DNA from: JAQGMO01 sp050954505
Lineage (GTDB): Bacteria; Pseudomonadota; Gammaproteobacteria; Burkholderiales; Burkholderiaceae_D
Assembly: GCA_050954505.1 (NCBI GenBank)
Contig: JBPBPY010000215.1
Coordinates: forward strand, 1-6,938
Direction of reading: 5' to 3'
DNA: 6,938 nt
In this document: positions 1 through 5,600 of the stretch, in pieces
How positions within the stretch are numbered: the stretch's first letter is position 1
Layout: every line of letters begins with the position of its first letter
Made by a program: the position numbers and the translations under genes
The notes under the pieces: generated by a model
Told to the model about the DNA's origin: nothing
Databases searched by the model: none
What the model saw: the letters and a program-made list of their open reading frames with translations, nothing else

Positions 1-42
1 GCTGCCAAGGAAGTCACCAAGGAGGCCATCGACAAGGCATGA
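1..42 (+). CDS. 3' end of an unidentified gene (last 13 codons)
   Basis: The window opens inside a reading frame that ends AAKEVTKEAIDKA followed by TGA at 40-42. Thirteen charged, helix-forming residues rich in Lys, Glu and Ala are too few to assign a family. Such tails occur on many small helical proteins, so no function is proposed. It is accepted as a real gene end because an intrinsic terminator in the same orientation follows 56 bp after the stop, with no other gene between. The start lies outside the window. Confidence 0.6.
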   Translation, partial: AAKEVTKEAIDKA

Positions 43-98
43 GGAGTTGACTGCCGGTCAGAAATCAGACACCTGACTGCAGTCTCCATGCCCGATGA

Positions 99-126
99 AA
101 CGGCGGATCGTTCCGCCGTTTTTTTT
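99..126 (+). terminator. Rho-independent terminator of the upstream gene
   Basis: A perfect 9-bp stem, AACGGCGGA (99-107) and TCCGCCGTT (112-120), encloses the tetraloop TCGT and runs straight into eight consecutive T residues (119-126). This is a canonical intrinsic terminator. It closes the gene ending at 42 and isolates the downstream DUF3034-globin unit from read-through. The A residues at the 5' foot of the stem can pair with the T tract, so some reverse-strand termination is also possible. Confidence 0.93.
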
Positions 127-245
127 CGTCTGCCGATTGGTCCGCGATGCGGGTATGTTGTCAGTATGCTCAGTAAATCGTGCGGAAAGTGTAGTTTCAC
201 AGCAACTTGGCCTGTGGAAAGCACGTAAAACTTTGCTCTTGGTAA
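127..245. other. Non-coding spacer upstream of the DUF3034 gene
   Basis: This stretch between the terminator and the palindromic site is visibly more AT-rich than the flanking genes, as expected for a control region. It contains loose -35-like hexamers such as TTGGTC (137-142) and TTGGCC (207-212), but neither has a good -10 partner at 16-18 bp. I see no credible small gene, RNA gene or repeat in it. Confidence 0.5.
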
Positions 246-271
246 ATTGTGTAACACAATCTGGGTAAAAT
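246..271 (+). promoter_or_regulatory. Palindromic operator with adjacent -10-like box
   Basis: ATTGTGT (246-252), a central A (253) and ACACAAT (254-260) form a perfect 15-bp dyad, typical of a site for a dimeric helix-turn-helix regulator. Five bases downstream is TAAAAT (266-271), a five-of-six match to the sigma-70 -10 consensus, which would start transcription near 278. No good -35 is present at 16-18 bp; that position falls on the palindrome's left arm. A protein bound here would therefore overlap polymerase, which suggests repression or dependence on an activator. The regulator family cannot be named from the site alone. The dyad is seen directly; the promoter is inferred. Confidence 0.55.
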
Positions 272-282
272 GCCTTTCAGCA

Positions 283-306
283 TTTCCATGCTCGGTGCAT
301 GGGAAA
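283..306 (+). promoter_or_regulatory. Hairpin in the presumed 5' leader of the DUF3034 gene
   Basis: CCATGC (286-291) and GCATGG (297-302) pair around the 5-nt loop TCGGT. TTT (283-285) can pair with AAA (304-306) across a bulged G303. The hairpin ends 21 nt before the ATG at 328. No T tract follows, so it is not an intrinsic terminator. It may stabilise the transcript or influence translation, since no strong Shine-Dalgarno sequence is visible before that start. Confidence 0.4.
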
Positions 307-327
307 CTTACCCGGATTCGGCTGCCC

Positions 328-1563
328 ATGATTCTTGCTCATCGTTCCCGCTGCGCCATTGCCGTGCTCGCTGCCTTGACCGCATTTCAACCGCTTTCCG
401 TATCGGCGCAGCAAGGTGTGGCGCCCTTGCCACCGCGCTTGATGGAAGCGGACATGCCGGCCACGCGTCTGCCTGCATCCACGTTGATCCTGCCAGGTTC
501 GGTCATGCGGGCCAACAAGGCCGCCGCCGAACGTGCGCTGGCGCAAGCAGGCAATGCACCATCCGCGCAGGGGCAGGACCCGTCCCTGGTGCTGGCGCAG
601 GCGGCTGGCCAGGATCAATCGGGTGGGCTGGCACAGTCGGTCGCGCCATTGCCGGCATCCTCGGTAACGATTGCACAGGCGAGCCAGGCAAGCCCGGTGC
701 CAGCTTCGGTAGGCGCAGCAGAACCACCACGCGGCCTGCGCCTGACTTCCACGCCAGACCTGGGCAGGCTGCTGGCAACCGGTGGGGTGAGCCAGGTCGA
801 AGGCGCCGGCGGCGGTGGCTTGACGCCGTGGGCAACCATTGCAGGTTACGGCAGCGAAAACAGCTACGGCGCCAATGTCCATGCCACCGTCCTCAAGACC
901 CAGGATTACCTGCTCGAGACCTATGGTGTGGCAGTTGGCGTGGCCGACCGGGTGGAAGTCTCGCTGGCCAGCCAGGTCATCAAGGGCAAGGGCGCTGCAC
1001 TCGACAATGTGCGCATTCGCCAGGATATCGTCGGCATCAAGCTGCGCGTATCAGGTAACCTGGTTTATGACCAAGACACGCCAATGCCGCAGATTGCCAT
1101 TGGTGCGATGTACAAGAAAAACCAGGGCATCAGCGGTCTGCCTGGCGTGACCAGCGTCACCCAGCTCGGTGCAGCCAGGGATAACGGCATCGATTATTAC
1201 GTCAGTGCCACCAAGCTGGTGCTCGACCGCAGCCTGTTGCTCAATGCCACGCTGCGCCTGACCAAGGCCAACCAGATGGGTTTGCTCGGCTTTGGCGGCG
1301 ATCTTGACGATCGCTACAAACCGATGCTGGAAACCTCGATCGCCTACCTGCTCAATCGCAATGTGGTCATCGGTGCCGAGTACCGGATGAAGCCCAGCAA
1401 TCTGTCGATCGATAATGAAAAGGATTACTACGACGCTTTCGTGGCCTGGTTCCCGAACAAGAATTTTTCGGTGACCGCCGCCTATGTGTCCTTGGGCGAC
1501 ATCACGGTATTGAACACCACCCGCCAGCGCGGCTGGTACCTGTCGATGCAGGGCGGATTCTAG
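328..1563 (+). CDS. DUF3034 family protein, predicted outer-membrane beta-barrel
   Basis: The 411-residue product is predicted to be exported and to sit in the outer membrane; its biochemical role is unknown. Residues 1-27 form a Sec signal peptide with basic residues, the hydrophobic run AIAVLAALTAF and probable cleavage after SVSA. Residues 28 to about 136 are an Ala/Gln/Pro-rich linker with recurring LAQ and VAPLP motifs. The DUF3034 domain spans about 140-411 and opens with LLATGGVSQVEGAGGGG. It shows alternating amphipathic strands and ends in Phe, with hydrophobic or aromatic residues at alternate positions before it (W403, L405, M407), as in outer-membrane beta-signals. ATG 328 is preferred over TTG 247 because it starts directly at the signal peptide, while the TTG lies inside the palindromic operator. 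The ribosome-binding site is weak. A globin gene follows after 105 bp with no terminator between, suggesting co-transcription. Family assignment is by recalled similarity and is strong. Confidence 0.88.
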   Translation: MILAHRSRCAIAVLAALTAFQPLSVSAQQGVAPLPPRLMEADMPATRLPASTLILPGSVMRANKAAAERALAQAGNAPSAQGQDPSLVLAQAAGQDQSGGLAQSVAPLPASSVTIAQASQASPVPASVGAAEPPRGLRLTSTPDLGRLLATGGVSQVEGAGGGGLTPWATIAGYGSENSYGANVHATVLKTQDYLLETYGVAVGVADRVEVSLASQVIKGKGAALDNVRIRQDIVGIKLRVSGNLVYDQDTPMPQIAIGAMYKKNQGISGLPGVTSVTQLGAARDNGIDYYVSATKLVLDRSLLLNATLRLTKANQMGLLGFGGDLDDRYKPMLETSIAYLLNRNVVIGAEYRMKPSNLSIDNEKDYYDAFVAWFPNKNFSVTAAYVSLGDITVLNTTRQRGWYLSMQGGF

Positions 1564-1668
1564 GTGCCTGCGTCATGGAAAAGCACAAGCTTGCAGCTGC
1601 GGCGTTCCTGTTGCGCCGGCTCTCCGGAGCACCGTCCATCCTGATCCAACCATTGCGGAAGTGACATC

Positions 1669-2112
1669 ATGAAACGACGCCTGTTTTTGATCTGCATGCC
1701 GTGCGCCGCGTTTGCGCTGACTGCCACCAGGATGGCTTTCGCGCAGTCCACGGCCAGCGACAGCCTGTACCGCGACTTGCATGGCCGCGAAGGGATTGTG
1801 AAGCTGGTCGATGAATTGATGCCGATTCTGCTTGCCGACGGCCGCATCAAGCATTCCTTCGTCGATGTCGACATGAAGCATCTGGCCGCCAGCCTGGCTG
1901 ACCAGTTTGGCGTCGTCAGCGGCGGTCCGGAAGTCTACAAGGGCAAGGACATGTTGACCGTGCACCAGGACCTGAAGATCGACCAGGCACAGTTCAATGC
2001 GCTGGTGGAAGACCTGCAACTGGCCATGGATCGGCAGGGCATTCCCTCGAGTGTGCAAAACCGCTTGCTGGCCATGCTGGCACCGATGCATACGCAGATC
2101 ATTTCCCGCTGA
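1669..2112 (+). CDS. Exported group 1-like truncated hemoglobin
   Basis: This is a 147-residue heme-binding truncated globin (2-on-2 fold). Residues 1-25 form a Sec signal peptide (MKRR, a hydrophobic core, cleavage after AFA), so the mature protein should be periplasmic. The globin domain spans about 33-145. LYRDLHG (33-39) matches the AB-corner glycine motif in degenerate form, SGGPEVYKG (84-92) is the EF glycine motif, and His99 in TVHQDLKI is the proximal heme ligand. Against the Mycobacterium tuberculosis trHbN sequence as I recall it, the distal positions B10 Tyr and E11 Gln become Met51 and Leu76, with Leu72 at E7 and Phe80 at E15, so no hydrogen-bond donor remains. The start is supported by GGAAG (1657-1661), 7 nt before ATG. 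It lies 105 bp after the DUF3034 gene and is probably co-transcribed with it. Family certainty is high; the physiological role (O2, NO or heme handling) is not determined. Confidence 0.87.
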   Translation: MKRRLFLICMPCAAFALTATRMAFAQSTASDSLYRDLHGREGIVKLVDELMPILLADGRIKHSFVDVDMKHLAASLADQFGVVSGGPEVYKGKDMLTVHQDLKIDQAQFNALVEDLQLAMDRQGIPSSVQNRLLAMLAPMHTQIISR

Positions 2113-2196
2113 AACGTTCGCGCCCGGGCGCTTGCGCATCGGAGCAGCCTTCCCCATGGCGTCAACAATCGCGCCGCATCGATAATCCTGAGGCCT

Positions 2197-2242
2197 TGCG
2201 GATCCTGAGTCAGCGGAACAATCCGCTCGGTCAGAATCGGCA
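2197..2242. other. Long imperfect stem-loop (possible structured RNA or bidirectional signal)
   Basis: Two 21-nt arms (2197-2217 and 2222-2242) face each other across the 4-nt loop ACAA. Sixteen of 21 positions form Watson-Crick pairs and one more is G-T. The apical stem AGCGGA/TCCGCT is perfect, followed outward by CTGA/TCAG, GAT/ATC and TGC/GCA, separated by small symmetric mismatches. A further GGCC/GGCC pairing (2192-2195 with 2246-2249) could extend it. The structure begins 84 nt after the globin stop and could protect the 3' end of that transcript or belong to a small RNA. There is no T tract, so a simple intrinsic terminator is unlikely. Confidence 0.5.
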
Positions 2243-2307
2243 CCCGGCCGGGTAGCCCAATCGCGGCGCAGGTCCCCCACATGCGGGACGCACCTTCCCG
2301 AATTCCT

Positions 2308-2349
2308 GTTGCCGTTGTATCCCCCTGGTTTTGAATCCCGCACGGCAAC
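2308..2349. repeat. 8-bp inverted repeat with 26-nt spacer
   Basis: GTTGCCGT (2308-2315) and ACGGCAAC (2342-2349) are perfect reverse complements separated by 26 nt that include a C-run and a T-run. It lies between the long stem-loop and the candidate RHS promoter. It could be a loose hairpin or a pair of half-sites; at this length chance is not excluded. Confidence 0.35.
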
Positions 2350-2382
2350 CGCGCCGCAATTTTGCATGGGCCGCTAAACACT

Positions 2383-2411
2383 TTGCCAAATTGACGGATG
2401 AGTTGGATAAC
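2383..2411 (+). promoter_or_regulatory. Candidate sigma-70 promoter for the RHS gene
   Basis: TTGCCA (2383-2388) matches five of six bases of the -35 consensus. After an ideal 17-bp spacer, GATAAC (2406-2411) matches four of six of the -10 consensus. Transcription would start near 2418, giving an approximately 218-nt leader that contains the 10-bp tandem units. It is the best promoter-like pair I found between the globin stop and the RHS start, but it was recognised by eye only. Confidence 0.45.
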
Positions 2412-2450
2412 TGCGCGCCAGTTTCATCTGCGCTGTTTGTCTGTTTCGGT

Positions 2451-2540
2451 CTGCCTGCTTTGGTCTGCTGTGGCGTGCTTTGGCGTGCTGTAGCGTGCGT
2501 TCGCATGCGCTCGCTTGCCTGAGCCTGCTTCGGTCTGCTT
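2451..2540. repeat. Nine degenerate 10-bp tandem units
   Basis: Nine consecutive decamers, in strict register from 2451, all carry G at unit position 3 and TGC at positions 6-8 (NNGNNTGCNN). The closest pair is TGGCGTGCTT and TGGCGTGCTG (2471-2490). GGTCTGC occurs at 2448, 2462, 2532 and again at 2559 just outside the array. The period is close to one DNA helical turn. The array lies between the candidate promoter and the ribosome-binding site of the RHS gene, so it is probably transcribed as leader RNA. A 10-bp period is not codon-compatible, and no translated frame across it looks real. Confidence 0.75.
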
Positions 2541-2623
2541 CGGTCATCCCGGCGGTCCGGTCTGCCGATCGATTTGGCGCGCCCTGGCCAGTGCCACAAG
2601 GCTGGCTGACTCGAACCTTGAAA

Positions 2624-2629
2624 GGGGAG
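2624..2629 (+). promoter_or_regulatory. Shine-Dalgarno sequence fixing the RHS start
   Basis: GGGGAG at 2624-2629 lies 6 nt before ATG 2636. It is the strongest ribosome-binding site in the window and picks this ATG over upstream in-frame GTG or TTG codons and over later in-frame ATGs such as 2801. Confidence 0.8.
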
Positions 2630-2635
2630 CGGTAC

Positions 2636-5600
2636 ATGCTTGGTATCGTCAGCAGTGACAGCCTCGGGCTGAGCCTGGCCTCGGGCCGGGGATCAGGTTG
2701 GCAGCCTGCGCTGCCATCGCAAACGCAGGCGCGGCTTGCGCCATCCTCCGGTGCCGGCCTGGAAGCGGGCGGCAATTCAGGCCCGTTCATCGCACCGGGC
2801 ATGGACGGCATGACGACCGGATCGCAAGACAGTCCTGGCGCTGTTGCCGCAACCGACAGCGTGGTCGTCAACATCGCCAATGGCAACCTGGTGGTGCAGC
2901 AGCAGGACGAGCGTCTCGTGGGGCGAGGTCCGGACGCACTGGTGCTACGCACCTACAACAGCCAGGGGAAACTGGAAGCCGATGAGAATGGCAATGGCAA
3001 TGGCGATGGCTGGCTCGCAGGAGCACAAGCCAAGCGCGTCAGCTGGCAGGGCGCACCCTTGGCATCCGGCAGCACACTGCTGCGCATCGACCAGGACGGT
3101 GCACGCGCAGTGTATGCGTTTCGCCCCGATCTTTCCGTGCCGGCTTCGAAGAGGGTATATGCCACGACCGAGGGCGAAGGTGCCCATGATGTCATTGAAG
3201 TCGAAGACGGCAGGCTGACCTGGATCGATGGCGCCAGCGGCGCTGTCGAGCGTTATGAATCAGGCGGCGCTGGCCGGCTGGTCGAGATGGCTGATTCGGC
3301 TGACCCGCAGGCCGATGTGATGCGCTGGTCCTGGCATGCCGGCGGGCCGGCCGATGGCTTGCTGCAACAGCTTGTCGACGCGAATGGCGAGACCATCCGC
3401 TTTGAATACGACGGCCGTTTGCTGGTGGCCCTGCATACCGAAATCGACCAGCCGGGACAGGCGGCGCAGAGCTTGACGTGGGTTCGCTACACTTATGACG
3501 GACTTCGCCGTTTGAGCACCGTGACGGTCGATCTTTCACCGCAGGACAACAGCATCGCCGACGGCAACATGCTGGTCACCAGTTACGCCTACGAGGGCGA
3601 CAGCCAGCGCCTGGCGCGCATCGGCCTGGCCAACGGTGGCAGCCAGAGCTTCACCTATGTCAGCACCAGCACCGGCTACAAGGTGGCCAGCGTGGCCGAT
3701 GCGCTGGGCCGGCTGACCCGCTATGAGTACGCTGAAGACGGGCGCAGCAGCACGGTTACCGATGCACTGGGATTTGCCACGCTCTACCGTTTCGATGCGC
3801 ATGGACGCATTCTGTCGGTCTCGCCTGGTGGCACCGGGTCTGGCCGGGCGCCGGCTGCCTTGGACAGCGGCACGCAGCACTTTGGCTACGACAGTGACGG
3901 CAATCTGGTCAGTGCCACCGACGCCACGGGTGGCGTGACGAGCATGGAGTATGACGCAGCCGGCAACCAGGTAGCGGTGCAGACGTCGGGCGGCCAGCGA
4001 TTTGTGCGCACCTTCGATTCCGGGCACAGGCTGTTGACGCAGACGCTGGTGGAAAATTCCGGGCCGGCAGGCAGCAACCCCGGGTCACCGGTTCCGCTGA
4101 CCACGCGTCATGTGCATGATGCGGCGCGCCCCGGCCTGCTGCGTTTTTCCATCAGTGCCGAAGGCCGCGTCAATGAATACCGCCATGACGGCTTTGGCCA
4201 GCGTATTGCCGCCATTGCCTACACCGGCCGGTTTTATGACCTGGGTGGCCTGTCCGCCAGTGAAGTGCCGTCGTTGGCGCAGCTGGAACAATGGGCTGCA
4301 GCGCAGGACCCGGTTTCGACCATGCTGGTCGAGTACCGCTACGATGGGCGCGGCCAGCTGGCCAGTGAAACTGCCTACGCCAGGTTGGATCAAAGCGGTC
4401 TGGGCATCGATGACGGCAGCGCATTGACGCGCCGTTATGTCCGCGACCAGGCGGGAAACCTGCTGCTTTCCAGTAATGCAGAAGGTGCCGTCGAGCGCTA
4501 CGAATGGGATGGTGCGGCACGCTTGCTGCTGCATGTCGATGCCTTGGGGCGCAGCACACTGGTGCGGCATGATACCGCCGGCAACCGGATCGTCGAAACC
4601 CTGGCAGGCGGACTGGTGCGCAGCCGTTTTTTTGACCGTGCCGGCCAGTTGCTGGCCGAGGTTTCCAGCAGCCGCGAAGCCAGCTGGATCGATCTCGCAA
4701 CGGCCAAGGCGGAGACCGGGCACGACAGCGCAGCCGCTACCGGTACAGTTGTCACACGCTACACCTACGATGCGCGCGGCTTGCTGCTGCGCAGTGTGGA
4801 TGCCAGTGGTGTTGCGCAATGGTTTTTGCATGACAGCCTGGGCCGCCAGAGCGCCACCATCGATGGCGCGGGTTATCTGGTCGAGCAAATCTACGAGGGT
4901 GCGAGCAATCGTGTGATGGGGCGCATTCGTTATGCCAATGCGGTTGATGACGCCATCCTGCATAGATGGAATGAACGCGCCGATGCTGCTGAAATGCACG
5001 CAATCGGAAGCGGCTCTGTTGCAGCCCATTTCAATGCAGAAACCGATGCCGATGGCAGAACCGGCGGCAGCGCAGGCAGCAACGCAGGTAGAAGCGCACC
5101 AGGCCATGCCAGCGCCACGACTGCGTCTTCATTGTCGATAAGTGTGCTGGCTGACCTGGCGCAGCTGCGCCCCCTGGCGAGCAGCCACGACCGCCATGAG
5201 TGGAATGTCCACGACAGCGCCGGGCGGCTGTGGCTGGCAATCGATGGTCGCGGCGCGGTGCAGGAAAATTTCTACGACAGCGCCGGCCGGCTGCGTGAAC
5301 AGGTAAGTTATGCAACCTTGCTTGACGAACAGTCGCTGAAAAGGCAGCTGCTGCAGCATTTTTCTGCCGAAGCAGCAAACGCCGGCGCCAGCCTTGCCAG
5401 CCTGGTCACCCCTTATTTGCCGATGTATTCCAGCCAGGACCGTCACACGGTGTTTGCCTATGACCGTGACGGCCTGTTGCGTTCGCAGATCGATGCCGAA
5501 GGCAGCCAGAAGGACCTGTACCACGATGCGGCCGGGCTGCTGTCGGCCAGTATCCTGCGCAGCGAAACGGGCGATCTGGTCACGCGCTATATCCATGACG

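Larger units (their letters stand above)
2113..2635. other. 523-bp gene-free region rich in dyads and repeats
   Basis: No reading frame here has a good ribosome-binding site, recognisable protein similarity or convincing composition. The interval instead holds several sequence structures, listed separately: a long imperfect stem-loop, a downstream 8-bp inverted repeat, a candidate promoter and a block of 10-bp tandem units. Two perfect 12-bp palindromes also occur: GCGCCCGGGCGC (2120-2131), just past the globin stop, and ACCCGGCCGGGT (2242-2253). Neither is followed by a T tract. I see no tRNA, transposase fragment or terminal inverted repeat. Confidence 0.6.

Noticed and set aside
247..327. 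N-terminal extension of the DUF3034 gene from TTG 247 (27 extra codons)
   Set aside because: The TTG lies inside the palindromic operator, the added residues resemble no leader, and the signal peptide begins exactly at ATG 328.
270..1058. 262-codon + strand frame overlapping the DUF3034 gene
   Set aside because: It is an out-of-frame shadow, rich in Arg/Gly/Cys/His, while the other frame encodes a signal peptide and a recognisable domain.
1669..1743. Lipoprotein signal in the globin (Cys9 and Cys12)
   Set aside because: Both cysteines lie within the N-terminal part of the hydrophobic core and lack a proper lipobox. The AFA site at residues 23-25 fits signal peptidase I.
2120..2131. GCGCCCGGGCGC as terminator of the globin gene
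   Set aside because: It is a perfect palindrome with little room for a loop, and it is not followed by a T tract.
1573..2367. 264-codon minus-strand open frame across the globin gene
   Set aside because: It is antisense to a clearly recognisable globin with a good ribosome-binding site. Its composition is unstructured and no family is recognised.
1935..2381. Minus-strand frame containing a fairly protein-like stretch (GRVPILTERIVPLTQDPQG), considered as a decayed gene
   Set aside because: It overlaps the globin gene, has no good ribosome-binding site and no recognisable family. A translated similarity search of 2113-2400 would be decisive.
2331..2522. Small + strand frame with a hydrophobic stretch (FVCFGLPALVCCGVLW)
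   Set aside because: The hydrophobicity comes from translating the T/G-rich 10-bp units. The frame needs a TTG start without a ribosome-binding site, and the repeat period is not a multiple of three.
2451..2540. CRISPR array
   Set aside because: The units are contiguous 10-mers with no spacers and no cas genes nearby.
4085..5107. 340-codon open frame on the minus strand
   Set aside because: It lies wholly antisense to the uninterrupted RHS frame, is rich in Cys/Ala/His/Gln as expected for the complement of GC-rich YD repeats, and shows no recognisable protein motif.
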